A DNA stretch of 64,000 nucleotides from Endotrypanum monterogeii. Its lineage: Eukaryota > Euglenozoa > Kinetoplastea > Trypanosomatida > Trypanosomatidae. The stretch's first letter is position 1, and every line of letters begins with the position of its first letter. Where the stretch lies: the NCBI GenBank assembly GCA_000333855.2, contig CM007320.1, positions 2,647,684 through 2,711,683 on the forward strand, read 5' to 3'. Positions 8,919 through 19,649 of this stretch are shown one piece after another. The position numbers were made by a program, and so were the translations under genes. The notes under the pieces were generated by a model. It was not told the origin of the DNA. It saw nothing but the letters and a program-made list of their open reading frames with translations, and made no database searches.

Positions 8919-10322
8919 ATGAACCGTTTTAGTTGTAGCGCACTTGTTTCCGCCCTTTGCGTGGCACGCCGATGGCGAAGCGGTGGGGGTCCGGGTGACC
9001 GGCGAGTTCGGACAGACTGGTACCGTTGTTATCCTTCACTGATGGAGGAGAAAGATCGCGACATGTATCACTGCTACTACCCCTACCTATTTGACCACGG
9101 GGACAAGATGAGCCTTTATCCCAAAATTCCGGAGAATCCCCGCGAATGGCAAGTGGAGCAGCTTCAGACGACATACGATGCTATCCGAGAGGACAAGTAC
9201 GACGCGTTTCTCCGCTTGCGTGAGAAGTTTCCTGAGCTCTACCAAGACACCTATGCCTGGGATAACCCACCACCCTTCGGGGAGTTCAACATGTTCTACA
9301 GCGTCCGCTTTGGAATGATCGGCGTCAAAGTCTTTACCTGCAAAGACTACGATGACCTAGGCAACCAGTTTGATTGCACAGCCTTCTGGTTCCCCGACAA
9401 CCAGATTGTGAAACACTCTACTCGTAATGGTGATGTGGGGACGGATAAAGTCTATGTGGGCGCAATGAATGTGCCTGTGGAGTTTCATAAGCCGCATGTT
9501 GCGGCATTTTACAAGGCATCTGGTGTGCCCGTGAAGCATGTCTCGGCTGGGTTTCCTGTGACACCGGACGCCTACGCACCGGTCGGTACAAAGCTGGATG
9601 TACGTCATTTCAAGCCTGGTCAGGAAGTCACCATCACCTTCCAGAACACTGACTACGGCTATCAAGGTGTAATGTTCCGCCACGGCTTCGACGGTGGCTA
9701 TGTATGGCTTGGAGATTCCAAGTGGCAGCGCCGCCCAGGCTGCATGGGTGCAGAGGGACAGAAGCGAATCTATCCAGGCCATCGTATGGCAGGACAAACG
9801 GGCGCGTCTGCGGAGACTTATCAGGGTGTTCCAGTGTGGCGCATCGACTACAAGAACTCACTCATCTACCTGCCCACCTTGATCGACGCCGACGTGGGGA
9901 CCTATGTGCGGTTTAGCGACACCATCAATACAAAAGGATACACACTTTGGAATGAGCACCGCGGTACACCAGCTTTCCCCACTTTTATACCAAGTGAAGA
10001 GGAGGACATTAGCAAACTGGCAACAGACGAATGCCAGCTCACCTCTCCCCCACTCTACATGTACTTCCGCGACGAGTTTGCTGCAGCGCAGCTTGTTAGC
10101 CAAACAGACGTCGAGGACGCCAAGAGTGCGAAGCCAGCGGCGGCCGCGCCAAAGAAGAAGGTATACGACCTGAAGAAATACACGGACGCCAGAAAAAAGT
10201 ACCGTCAAAGTCTCCACAAGGCACGCAAGTACAAGCTCATGGGTGTCCGTACGCGTGCCCACGAAAAGCAACAAGAGGCTCGGCGCGCCAAGATCCTCAA
10301 GTACAAACGTGTGAAAACATGA
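8919..10322 (+). CDS. MRPL3: mitochondrial large-subunit ribosomal protein uL3m
   Basis: This 467-residue protein contains the bacterial-type L3 core. The diagnostic opening is near residues 131-160 (RFGMIGVKVFTCKDYDDLGN), followed by FKPGQEVTITFQNTDYGYQG and a segment rich in GHRMAGQTG that corresponds to the conserved L3 loop facing the peptidyl-transferase region. The first about 25 residues (MNRFSCSALVSALCVARRWR) form a plausible mitochondrial presequence. A long basic C-terminal tail (about 400-467, Lys/Arg-rich with PKKK) extends beyond bacterial L3, as is common in kinetoplastid mitoribosomes, where protein extensions compensate for short rRNAs. It acts in the mitochondrial large subunit. 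The ATG at 8919 is the first after the predicted acceptor. Confidence 0.9.
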   Translation: MNRFSCSALVSALCVARRWRSGGGPGDRRVRTDWYRCYPSLMEEKDRDMYHCYYPYLFDHGDKMSLYPKIPENPREWQVEQLQTTYDAIREDKYDAFLRLREKFPELYQDTYAWDNPPPFGEFNMFYSVRFGMIGVKVFTCKDYDDLGNQFDCTAFWFPDNQIVKHSTRNGDVGTDKVYVGAMNVPVEFHKPHVAAFYKASGVPVKHVSAGFPVTPDAYAPVGTKLDVRHFKPGQEVTITFQNTDYGYQGVMFRHGFDGGYVWLGDSKWQRRPGCMGAEGQKRIYPGHRMAGQTGASAETYQGVPVWRIDYKNSLIYLPTLIDADVGTYVRFSDTINTKGYTLWNEHRGTPAFPTFIPSEEEDISKLATDECQLTSPPLYMYFRDEFAAAQLVSQTDVEDAKSAKPAAAAPKKKVYDLKKYTDARKKYRQSLHKARKYKLMGVRTRAHEKQQEARRAKILKYKRVKT

Positions 10323-10793
10323 AGCAAATGAAGATACCCCCCCTCTTGGAATGGAGGCCTCAAAATATTCTGCAAAAGATGGGGATTGTTTGGCCACAGT
10401 GGCGCAAAAGGATGGGAGCGGTCAGTGCCATCAACTTCGTGTCAAAGGCTACCGTGGGCAAGAGTGGGAACTTTTCTTTCGGTTTGTGGATTTGCAATAT
10501 TGGTTATCTTTTCAGCGTTCTGCGCATGTTTATTCGCAGCTATCGGGGTCATACGTTTTCCGAACTCCTGAAATGAGCTCATAAGAGGAAAGGCAAGGTC
10601 AACCTGTAAGCGTGAGTGAGTGAGTGTGTGTTTCGGTATTGTTGTCTTCCTGTTTGTCGTCACCTAAATAGGGAATTGCGGAGGCCAGATCACTTTGGAA
10701 TGTGTAATTGGTGCACTTAGCAGCGCCATCGTCCACGGCGTCATTCTCGGTACAATTTTAGGGTGCACACATGACACTACCTGTGATTTGTTG

Positions 10794-10820
10794 CCCCCCC
10801 CCCCCCCCCAAAGAAAAAAA
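10794..10820. repeat. C-run followed by A-run
   Basis: About 16 consecutive C are followed by an A-rich stretch. Similar C-then-A junctions occur near 8207-8239 and 52391-52412. Confidence 0.8.
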
Positions 10821-10939
10821 AAAGAGCCGTTGAAAAAGTCGGAGGTCACTCCCGATTTGTCGTGCTGAAGTTCGGGAAGATTAGAAACAGTACAATCAAG
10901 AGATTCGCATCACGATAGTGTAAAAACCGATGACTAAAT

Positions 10940-10941
10940 AA

Positions 10942-10977
<36 letters not shown>

Positions 10978-10984
10978 GTATATA
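10940..10984. repeat. (TA)n microsatellite with GTA interruptions
   Basis: An imperfect TA tract interrupted by TATGTATA steps, in the spacer upstream of SPT16. Confidence 0.9.
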
Positions 10985-11670
10985 ACGACCCCTCCTATAG
11001 TTTCCCCTCATCAATATACTTCTCAATTGAACTTGTGATGTTTCTGGCAGAGACTGGGTTGTTGGTCTCTCCAGGGGAAAGAGGGGTGGCGCGGTTGTTT
11101 ACGCCTGCGGATTTTTGTGATTCTCTCTTTTTACAACTGCCCTGTCTCACTCTCTATTGGTGTGCTTCTGTGTTTTTCTCAGCTAGCAGCATAGTGTCCG
11201 AGTGTGCGATCCCCATCTTCTTTTTTTTTCCCTCTTCTGATTTATCGGCGTGTGTCTGGCTACAGGCATACGCTCGCGTACGTCTACCAGGTGCGCCCTT
11301 GTTGACCCGTTGACGTGATTGTTATTCCTTCGCTACTACTGCGAGCTGTCGTCCCTTCCCCGAAAAGTGCTTTAAGCAGTGACAAAGACGCCTTCGTTAA
11401 AGGTAACATTTCAGCATAGAGGCTTTGATTCACCAAAGCTGGCGGCTCGGAAAACTCGGCTGTGCAGTGGGGAAGACTCGATAAGTTTCGGGAACGCTCG
11501 GTTTACCGTAGCTCTCGGGGTGGAAAGGACGACCGCATACATCAGAACAGAAACACAGACGGGCAACCCAGGGCACTAATCCAGCGTACTGAAACGCAAA
11601 GCTGTACACCTATAGAGAGGCAAAGACGTCTCCACAAGATTAAAAAATATACCTTTAACACTTTCAAATT

Positions 11671-11687
11671 CTATTCTCTTCTCTGAG
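11671..11687 (+). promoter_or_regulatory. proximal trans-splice acceptor for SPT16
   Basis: CTATTCTCTTCTCTGAG ends at 11687, only 10 nt before the ATG at 11698. The distal alternative, AG at 11264-11265 after a long T-run, would give a leader of over 430 nt containing an upstream ORF. Which is used cannot be told from sequence. Confidence 0.45.
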
Positions 11688-11697
11688 CTAGTAAAAC

Positions 11698-14600
11698 ATG
11701 CAGCCATCCCCACGTCTTACTGTCTCGATTTCACGACTAAGTGCCGTTTTAGAGCAATGGCAGGCGCGTGCAGCCCGTGGCGATGCAGTTGCTAACAAGT
11801 GTACAGCATGGATCTGCGTCTTCGGAGAGCGCAGTGTCAACACCCCCGAGAACCAGCGTGGCCAGGCGGTATTGCAGTACCTCCTGGATGCGAAGCAACC
11901 GGTGTGCAATACCGCCGCCGTCATCTCAAAGGATGCGACAGTCATTGTTCACGAGGCGGATCTTCAAATCGAGACGCCTGCGACCAAGTTGGAGGGTTAC
12001 ACAATTGAGGTGGTGCAAGGAATGCAGGCAGCACAGGAGCAGATCACTACCCTCCTCAGGGGAAAGACAGTTGGGGCCCCAGTGAATGAGCTTTCCATTC
12101 AGGAGGGAAAGTTCGCGTCTGGCTTTCTCGAGCTTGTCCACAAAGTTCTGCCGACCGACTCGCTTTTGTCAGCCGCCCCTGATCTAGGTGAGCTACTTTT
12201 CGTGAAGGATGATGCCGCCCTCGGGTGTGTCGAGAAGGCTGCGGGACTGTGCTGCGCTGTTTTTCGTCGATATGCACGCGACAAAATTGCTTATGAGATG
12301 TCGAAGGCTAATCCCAAAACCCTCTACGATGTGCGCCAAATGATCTACACAACCCTAGAGCGACCCAACACAATACAAGGACTCGAATCGCTTGCTGTGG
12401 ATGATTTTTCTCTTGTAACCGGACTGCCACCCTGCCTCTTCCAGAAGGGTGCGTACAAGTCCCAGCTGAACGTGGACGAAGAGACTCTCAAGGCCACCTG
12501 TTGCGTGCCCATTCACGGAGATGTAGTAGTGGTGCGCTTTGGTGTCAAGAACACGGGCTACACGGCTTTTTTTGGTCGCACGCTTTTGGTGGAATCGGCG
12601 GCACCGGCGAACGCGAAGGAAGCATATCAGTTTGCTTATGATGTGAGCGTCAAACTCCTGGAGCTGCTTGTGCCTGGTGCGTGCCTCAGCGATGTGTATG
12701 CTGCGGTGATGCAATTTGCGAGAGAGCAGAACTCCGATCTAGCTTCGTTTCTCTCAAAGAACTTTGGGTTCTCCACGGGACTTCTCGTCCTGGAGGCGCG
12801 AGGGAACATTTCGGAGAAGGGTACCGCGATTGTCGCTGATGGAATGAGCTTTGTCACACGTGTTCTACTGGAGTCGGTCCCCAGTGCAGCCGGCGACGAT
12901 ACCTTTAATATTGAGCTTACTGACACGGTAATCATCCGTGACGGCGTAGCGGAGCTGAAAACTAAGGTCGCACGAAAGCTGGCGGAGATTCTCTACGAAG
13001 ACATCGATCAAGGTGCTGCTGGGGGGGAGGCGGAGGAGCCGGCACCACGTGATTTGAGCAAGATCACACGCCAAGGTCAATCTTCAATGGTGGTGCTATC
13101 TCGCGAGGCGCAGCGCGAGCAGGAGTTGCGAAAGTTGCTGAGTGAGCTTCATGAGGAGTTCTTGGCATCCGGTGGAAAAAAAGGGACACAGACTTCAACC
13201 GAGGAGTACCGTGCATGCGATGTGGGTCTCCTCTCTTTGGGTGAGCTGAATCCTTATAACGCGAGCGACCGTCTTCCACCACCGGAAAGCAAAAACAGCA
13301 TATATGTGCAGGCCGACAAAAAGGTGATATGGCTGCCGATCTGCGGTAGGTCCGTGCCATTTCATGTATCCACAGTGAACAAAGTGGATTTCAAGACTGA
13401 GAGCGGCGGTTACATACTGACCGTGCAGTTCCACAGCATGCAGGAAGGATATGTGGGCTACAAAATGAATCGGACAAAGGTATTCGTAAAGGAGCTGACG
13501 TACTCGAGCAAAAAAGACGTCTTCGGCGACGCGGTGAACGCAATCGTCGGCATTCAACAGCGGATAAAAAACGAAGATGCTGCACGCAAACGTGCTCTCA
13601 CCTCCGCGTCCAGTGGGAGATTGACAGTGACACCAAACCCCCTGCGACTCCCGACGGTAAAGATTCGCCCTCCAATCGCAAGCACAAGTCGTCAAAACAA
13701 AGGGTGCATCGGAAACCTCGAACTGCACGCCAATGGTCTACGGTTCTCTTTTCTTGGTGGTGCCCCCATTGACATGTTGTTTGACAACATCAAGCACGTC
13801 ATATTTCAACCGGCAGTGAAAACTATCTACGTTATTTACCACGTAACACTGAAGAAACCGATCGAAATCAATCGCAAAAACGTGGCGGAAATTCAGTTTG
13901 TGGCTGAGGTGATGGAAAGCAGTGAGCTCGCCAGTGGCGTTCGACGATCCTTTGAGGAGGAGGTCCAGGCAGAGGAGCGCGCTGAGATGCGCATTCGTCA
14001 GACAAACAAGCAGTTCATCACTTTTGCTCACGCTGTCGAGGAGCGGAGCAAGATCAAGACACAGCTGCCCACGAACCAGTTCTCTTTCGATGGTGTACAC
14101 ACCCGGTCCATGACGACCTTCAAAGGTAATCGAGAGGTCCTGTGGGCTATCAGTGATACTCCCTCATTCACATTGAGCGTCGAGGACGTAGAGGTAGTCT
14201 CGTTCGAGCGCGTCATCCCCGGCGGCGCGACAATTGACATGACGCTGATTCTAAAAGACTACAACAAGCCAGTCATCACCATTAACTCAATCCAGCGCAG
14301 CTCCCTCGACCATATTAAAGATTGGTGCCTGAGTGCCCGACTCTACTACATGGAAACTAGCGTAAATCCAAACTGGCGCGTCACCATGAAGGAGATACGC
14401 GAGGACTCAGATTGGGATCCCTGGCTGCGTGGAGATGGCTGGTCAGTTCTCAACAATGAGACCAACGACGAGGAGGGGGAAGAAGATAACGACGATTCCG
14501 ACTCCGATTCAACGTACTATGAAGATGAAGACGAAGAATCCTCCGACTCTGATGACAGTTCCTGGCTCGAGGATGAGGAGAGTGAGGTGGATACGGACAG

Positions 14601-14841
14601 CGATGCAAGTGATGAGTCCAGTGCCGCCAGCTGGGACGAGCTAGAACGTCGTGCAGCCGCAAAGGATCGTAAGCGAGAGTTCAGCGACGAGGACGACAAC
14701 TACCATCCCCGCAAGCGTCAGCGGACCAGCGCCGCCGGACCAACTCCACCGGTAGCACCGGCTAATCGCCCTGCCAAAATGCCAATCAACATGTTGGGGC
14801 GCGGAGGCGTCGGCACTGCCCCGCCACCACGGCGCTTCTAG
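11698..14841 (+). CDS. SPT16: FACT histone chaperone subunit SPT16
   Basis: At 1047 residues this matches eukaryotic SPT16. The N-terminal third (to about 440) is the creatine-amidinohydrolase/aminopeptidase-like fold. A middle region with the SREAQREQELRKLLSELHEE helix leads into the dimerisation and middle domains (about 520-900), which contain the PH-like repeats (NLELHANGLRFSFLGGAPID near 677-696). The C-terminus is a long acidic tail (about 918-980, Asp/Glu/Ser) followed by a short basic segment with RKRQR, a likely nuclear signal. FACT displaces and redeposits H2A-H2B during transcription and replication in the nucleus; in Trypanosoma brucei it also helps silence inactive VSG expression sites. 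The ATG at 11698 directly follows a pyrimidine tract and AG. Codon use matches its neighbours. Confidence 0.95.
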   Translation: MQPSPRLTVSISRLSAVLEQWQARAARGDAVANKCTAWICVFGERSVNTPENQRGQAVLQYLLDAKQPVCNTAAVISKDATVIVHEADLQIETPATKLEGYTIEVVQGMQAAQEQITTLLRGKTVGAPVNELSIQEGKFASGFLELVHKVLPTDSLLSAAPDLGELLFVKDDAALGCVEKAAGLCCAVFRRYARDKIAYEMSKANPKTLYDVRQMIYTTLERPNTIQGLESLAVDDFSLVTGLPPCLFQKGAYKSQLNVDEETLKATCCVPIHGDVVVVRFGVKNTGYTAFFGRTLLVESAAPANAKEAYQFAYDVSVKLLELLVPGACLSDVYAAVMQFAREQNSDLASFLSKNFGFSTGLLVLEARGNISEKGTAIVADGMSFVTRVLLESVPSAAGDDTFNIELTDTVIIRDGVAELKTKVARKLAEILYEDIDQGAAGGEAEEPAPRDLSKITRQGQSSMVVLSREAQREQELRKLLSELHEEFLASGGKKGTQTSTEEYRACDVGLLSLGELNPYNASDRLPPPESKNSIYVQADKKVIWLPICGRSVPFHVSTVNKVDFKTESGGYILTVQFHSMQEGYVGYKMNRTKVFVKELTYSSKKDVFGDAVNAIVGIQQRIKNEDAARKRALTSASSGRLTVTPNPLRLPTVKIRPPIASTSRQNKGCIGNLELHANGLRFSFLGGAPIDMLFDNIKHVIFQPAVKTIYVIYHVTLKKPIEINRKNVAEIQFVAEVMESSELASGVRRSFEEEVQAEERAEMRIRQTNKQFITFAHAVEERSKIKTQLPTNQFSFDGVHTRSMTTFKGNREVLWAISDTPSFTLSVEDVEVVSFERVIPGGATIDMTLILKDYNKPVITINSIQRSSLDHIKDWCLSARLYYMETSVNPNWRVTMKEIREDSDWDPWLRGDGWSVLNNETNDEEGEEDNDDSDSDSTYYEDEDEESSDSDDSSWLEDEESEVDTDSDASDESSAASWDELERRAAAKDRKREFSDEDDNYHPRKRQRTSAAGPTPPVAPANRPAKMPINMLGRGGVGTAPPPRRF

Positions 14842-17088
14842 GTATATATGGCTGCGGTCGCCTCGACTTCGAGGCTTAAGTGTGTATGTTTGTGTGTGTG
14901 TGTTTGTTCTTTTTTTTTGCGGGAGGGGGTAGAAAAGACTTCCCCCAGGTTTATCTTTCGTCGCTTTGTAAGGTTGTCGGCTGCGTAGGAGTACTTATTT
15001 TTTACGTGCTTGCTTAGGCTCAGTATTGATGGTTTCTTGTTTCTTTTTCAAAGAGGCTTGTTTGTAGTTCCATGGCGAGGTGTGTAGAAAGTGCGCTGGC
15101 ATCCCTTTCTTAATAAGGGATTTTTATTTCCATCACACGTTGCAGCGTTGTTGTCAAGTTGTTTTCGATGGACTCGCTTCTCTCGCGAAGATACTTTTCT
15201 CGGGGAGGGGCTCTTCATGGGGGAGAAGGAGAGGCGCTGAGCGAGTTTAAAGGGGTCTAGAATTCATGTGCGGTGTTCAAGAAAAACCTCTGCGTCTCAT
15301 GTGCCCAAATGCAGTGAGCTCTTCTGGAATATTGGACCACACAGTTGAAAAAAAAAGCGAATCGATTCCACCGCCTCCCATTCACACCCCCGATTTGATG
15401 TTCATTCTTCTTGGTATGTTTTTTGGGATCCGCGCTTTCATCATATCCTGTATCTGTTAACGCGTAGGGGCTCATGTAACGATAGCAGCGAGCACGATGT
15501 GCTATATGTAGTGTCCCGGAAGTGATGTTGCTTGGACACGGTGCCTCTCACTCTTCCGCCACCAATACCTTGCCTCTACTTATCTATTCTGGGCTTCAGC
15601 GCCTCTTTCCGCACGCATATATCGTGCGAATAACCCTCCCGGAGGAAGAGAAAACGCCCTCCCACACTACCGATCACCCGATGAGCAGGTCATTCTGACA
15701 AGCTTTCAAATATATAAATCATATGTATTTATATAGAGAGGGACAGCTATGAAGAAACTGCGTGCAAGAGTCTTTGTGTAGGCGATTTGTGTTTACAAAA
15801 CCACCATAGGTTTCTCGTATGTACAGCACTGATGCCAACCTTCCTGCTCGGAGAGTGGATTTTGTTTCGCCTGGGAGCTTGCTGCCCGACAAGAGCTTGT
15901 TATCTTCCGCCCCTGTTTTTTTTTTTTTTTCGCGGGAGAATGCCGGAACCTTTGCAGAGCGGTAACTTTTATTTGAATCACATTTTCAGAACCGCGCCAG
16001 AAAGTAGTTTCGAGTAGTGAAGACGAACGACACTTAGCCCTTTTTTTGCTCAGAAAGGAAATGCGTCACCTTCTTTAGTCGATAGAAATCTAAAGGGCAG
16101 TTGTGTAGTTTCTCGATTTCGAAAAAAAAAACAGTACCCTTAGACCCTCTTGCGCATGGTGTTTGCGGTGCCCTTGTTGAATAGGCGGGTGTGCCGTAGT
16201 TTGGACACCGCACCGACCCTCTGAATCGCGCGTGTTTATGGTAGCACTATGCTTCGTGAGTACCTTCGTTGCGGAACCACGTGCACTGTGGCGTTACCGA
16301 ATACTGGGCCAGAGGAATCACGGAAACTTGAGTGAGTATACGAGAGTTGTCGCTGATAGCTGAAGTTGCCCAAGAAACATTTTTGGCATAATTACTGCCA
16401 GAGTATTAATTTGCAACTCGATGTTTTCATGTTTTGCGCACAGAGAGGAAGGTGAGTCCACCGACTCTCATCATAGGAAAATAGAACTTTATGCGGTATG
16501 TGAAGAGATGCTGGAGTGACTTGTCTACTACAGGCGTTCAATTGAGGCTCGTTCACAACGGCTGCGGTGAAGACTTCCAAAGTGTCGATGTGTGTTTTGT
16601 CTTGCTGGTTTGTTGGTGGACCTTTGGGGCGCACAACACCTCACTCGCAGCGCAAGGAAAACCATAATTGCGGATAATGGGACATTTGAAACACACTTAC
16701 TCTGTTCGAAAAGGTTCTCTTTCAAGTAGATGAAGCTCGCTGGTGTTTTGTGTTCTATCGGTGCCTCAAGACGGGTTTAACCTACCCTAACCTATCCTCA
16801 TGCTACTTCTCTGGTGTCTTTACATCGGAAACAGAACATGGAGCATACCATAGCCTATAGCGTAGGGGCTGAGCAGACAGAGTACTTTATATTCTATCTT
16901 TAACCCATGCCCGGATCCTGTGTGTAACTACCGTGGTTCGGTTTGACTGCTCCCACCGCCAGAATCTACACCTTTCATTACTAAGGTCTTCGTCCCTTTA
17001 TGACCCCTTGTATCTATCAATATTGCTGCTACTCTTTCTGTAGCACAAGGCACTCCTCTCTGTGTGTTGGCTCAACTCCCAGGTCGTC
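14842..17088 (+). other. 2.2-kb spacer without a supported gene
   Basis: Short frames here (up to about 80 codons, both strands) lack coding character. It holds the SPT16 3' UTR, several T- and A-runs, an AT-rich stretch near 15708-15738, a degenerate CCCTAA-like stretch at 16777-16798, and the acceptor for the isomerase-like gene. Confidence 0.6.
17021..17043 (+). promoter_or_regulatory. trans-splice acceptor for the isomerase-like gene
   Basis: A pyrimidine-leaning tract ends in CTCTTTCTGTAG with the AG at 17042-17043, leaving a 45-nt leader before the ATG at 17089. A second AG at 17081-17082 would leave only 6 nt. Confidence 0.5.
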
Positions 17089-17979
17089 ATGAGAAGACTC
17101 TCTGTATCCTCCTGTGTACCTCGACGCTGGTGGCGTGCATGCTCGACTACTTCCGTCGATTGTGACATCACCGAGATTGTTACGGTGCGAGAATCACCAG
17201 TAGAGGATGTTGTTATAATAGAGCTAGACAATGGCAGCGGCAACCTCCTTACATCCACGCTGATGTCAACTTTTCTGAAGAAGATCAGTGATGTCTGTGA
17301 CCCAGATAAGTCCCACTGCCGTGGGATCATTCTCACATCAAAGCGGCCTGGTATCTTTAGCGCTGGGCTCGACATTCAGGAAGTCAGCGCCGATCTCCAA
17401 CAGGACCGCTTTGCACACTACTGGGGACAGTTTCAGCAGCTGTTCACCACTCTGCACTCGCTGCCGGTACCCCTCGCGAGCGCCATAAACGGTGACGCTG
17501 TGGAGGCTGGCTGCGTAATTGCCTTGGCATCCGACTATCGTGTTATGGCTAAAACTCATCCCGCCAAGCCAGTGGATTTGCTGATCGGCATCCCTGTTGT
17601 TAAACGAGGTGTAGTCATGCCGCCTTACGTAGCGGGTTCCCTGGAACACGTCGTGGGGTTCCGCGAAGCCGAGAGGCTCCTTTCCATGGGTGATTTACTT
17701 ACGGCTGAAGAGGCTTTGGGCATTGGACTCGTGGACGAAGTCGTTGATCATCAGGATGAGGCTATTGTGCCGTGTCTGCAATATATGGAAATGCTTCTGG
17801 CTCTCCCTTCTCCTGCCCCGTACTGGATGATTAAAAACGTCTCACGTCGCTGCCTACTTGCCCCGCTATGTACTGCCAAACTGCGCACCCAGGACACGGT
17901 CAGCTTCTACAATTTTTTCAACAACTCCCACGTCAAGAAGAGCCTAGCGGAGCACAGGCAAAGAGTAGAGAGGGAGTGA
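17089..17979 (+). CDS. mitochondrial enoyl-CoA isomerase/hydratase-family protein
   Basis: This 296-residue crotonase-fold protein best fits the delta3,delta2-enoyl-CoA isomerase group (ECI1-like), which moves double bonds so that unsaturated fatty acids can enter beta-oxidation. Support comes from GIILTSKRPGIFSAGLDIQE (79-98, first oxyanion-hole strand), NGDAVEAGCVIALASDYRVM (134-153, second oxyanion element), and FREAERLLSMGDLLTAEEAL before GLVDEVV. The Arg/Ser-rich start (MRRLSVSSCVPRRWWRACST) is a plausible mitochondrial signal. Aligned by hand, the ECI1 catalytic glutamate in NETQLG falls in PVVKRG (169-174), putting Val170 there, and the hydratase glutamate of GGCELA is also absent. It may use another residue, or bind acyl-CoA without isomerase activity. 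It is the last gene before the telomere-like junction. Confidence 0.85.
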   Translation: MRRLSVSSCVPRRWWRACSTTSVDCDITEIVTVRESPVEDVVIIELDNGSGNLLTSTLMSTFLKKISDVCDPDKSHCRGIILTSKRPGIFSAGLDIQEVSADLQQDRFAHYWGQFQQLFTTLHSLPVPLASAINGDAVEAGCVIALASDYRVMAKTHPAKPVDLLIGIPVVKRGVVMPPYVAGSLEHVVGFREAERLLSMGDLLTAEEALGIGLVDEVVDHQDEAIVPCLQYMEMLLALPSPAPYWMIKNVSRRCLLAPLCTAKLRTQDTVSFYNFFNNSHVKKSLAEHRQRVERE

Positions 17980-19649
17980 AAACGGCAGGATCATATTTCT
18001 GTCGCTTGTTTTACGACAGAGGCGCGTGGCATTAAGAGCATTGAAACTTACTTTTTGGAGCAACAGTCTCTATAGGGCGGGGGATCCTATTGGGTCTCGT
18101 CACGCACAAAAGAAAAAAAAAGGAGCCACAATTCGTGGTCGCAGAAGGCAGGACAAAGATGTGCAAACAAGAGATGTTAATCGGTTCATCTACCGTTTTT
18201 CTAACTGCCAGAGCAGTGCTCCCCTTGTCTATAATGTCCGCAGCTTTTCTGCCGCTGTTAATGAGTGCTCTCAGCACTGTTTGCTTCATATTCTTGCGTC
18301 GATCCTAAGCCCTCTTCAAAACGTATCGGACTGCGATCGTGTTTGTCAACCTTTTCTTTTCTCCCCCAATCCAATATGGAGCGTTATGTTACCTAATCGC
18401 CGCACATACAGATTGTTCAAGTTATCGTTATTCTTTTTCAGACTCTTTGGCAGGTAGCTCTCTCAAGTATTTAAATACGTAACGGGTAGAAAGTCTTATG
18501 CTCCTCTGATGTTCGCTTGTGGCCATGTGCGTTGCGGCTCCTCCTTTGCAACATGGACAACAATTGCAGCCGATGGAGGTACTACGTAACCGCTGCGTAA
18601 CGACAAGTTTTTTTTTCATGGTTCGAATTCCGTCAGGGGAGAATATTCCAAGCGTGCTCATCCTATTTTTGCTCGGGGTTTAGCGTGTATAAAAGTCATC
18701 TGCAGCTCTCTGTGAGATGTGAAGACACAGAACCGAAACGACGTGTAGCGACCGTCTCCAGGTTTTCGCGGAAACAAACACCCCATGAGTGTTTCACTAA
18801 GTAGTTTGTTTCGTAGTGATCAGGAAGCGCTCATACCATCTCTAGGGAGTGAAACAGTTGTGTGCCGCCCTTGAGGTAACTACTTCCTCCGCGCTGTTTT
18901 TTTTTACAATAACCCTGATACCAGGATTAGTGATCTACCTTGTGAAGATCTCTATTTTCCTGTTGTTCCCGCTTCTCAAAGAAAGAGAACTAGGCGTCTC
19001 TGGAGTCCATATGCCGGTTCATGTGCTGTGTTTGTTGCTTCTCTTTCGGAATGTTTGGATATACTCCAGTGCAGGCAAAGCAGATGATGTACATGTCATG
19101 CTTTTTTTTTCGTTTCGATCAGGATGAAGGTCGATAGAGATGTACTTACTATTTCTAATCCATGTAGTGTCTCACCCAACAATGTCGGATTACGAAGACG
19201 ACATGATTGCGACCGCATTCGGAACTACCGTTTTTTCTCAAACCAACAAGCCCACCACTTACATCTGTGAAAGGAACACAAAGATGCATGGTGCTCTCGT
19301 TTCCTTTTCACGACGCCGAACTTCGAACAACTTATAGAGGGTTGTGCAAATTACCGCCGTATTCTGCTGCTGCTGCGTAGCTTAGGCTTCCCGACGATCT
19401 TCAGTCCTCGGGACGCTGGTGGTGTTTAAAATACACAGCCTCAATGAGTTGGGCATCACCTAAACTCCGCCTTTCGAAGCCTCCTGCTTCCAACCACAGT
19501 CTTTCTCTTGTGAAGGACGCCGCCGTGCTTGAAGCAAAAGTTGGATGCAGGCGTCGCTGGTGACCACTGCGCGCCTTGTTTCCCATGCCCCTTTTCGGAA
19601 CATGTGTTTGGTGGAGACTCCCAAACTTGGCGACCTCGGGTTCAGGAAT
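17980..19649. other. gene-free region after the last left-block gene
   Basis: No supported gene. A 52-codon frame from an ATG at 19181 (protein start MSDYEDDM) is too short and isolated to call. Composition is mixed and moves gradually towards G+T enrichment on the + strand. Confidence 0.5.

Larger units (their letters stand above)
10323..11697 (+). other. intergenic spacer before SPT16
   Basis: No convincing gene. Contains a C16/A-run at 10794-10820, a TA microsatellite at 10940-10984, a strong pyrimidine tract with an AG at 11264-11265, and a 66-codon frame at 11379-11579 that could at most be an upstream ORF if the distal acceptor is used. Confidence 0.55.

Noticed and set aside
10319..10576. 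An 85-codon frame whose ATG overlaps the uL3m stop codon (ATGA)
   Set aside because: No splice acceptor precedes it, composition is non-coding, and trypanosomatid mRNAs are monocistronic after trans-splicing.
11379..11579. A 66-codon frame upstream of SPT16
   Set aside because: Could only be an upstream ORF if the distal acceptor is used; no evidence for a protein.
18618..18640. GGTTCGAATTCC, resembling a tRNA B-box
   Set aside because: Flanking bases do not form a T-stem, and no matching A-box, anticodon arm or acceptor stem is present.
19181..19337. A 52-codon frame with protein start MSDYEDDM
   Set aside because: Looks protein-like at its start only; too short, no clear acceptor and no family match.
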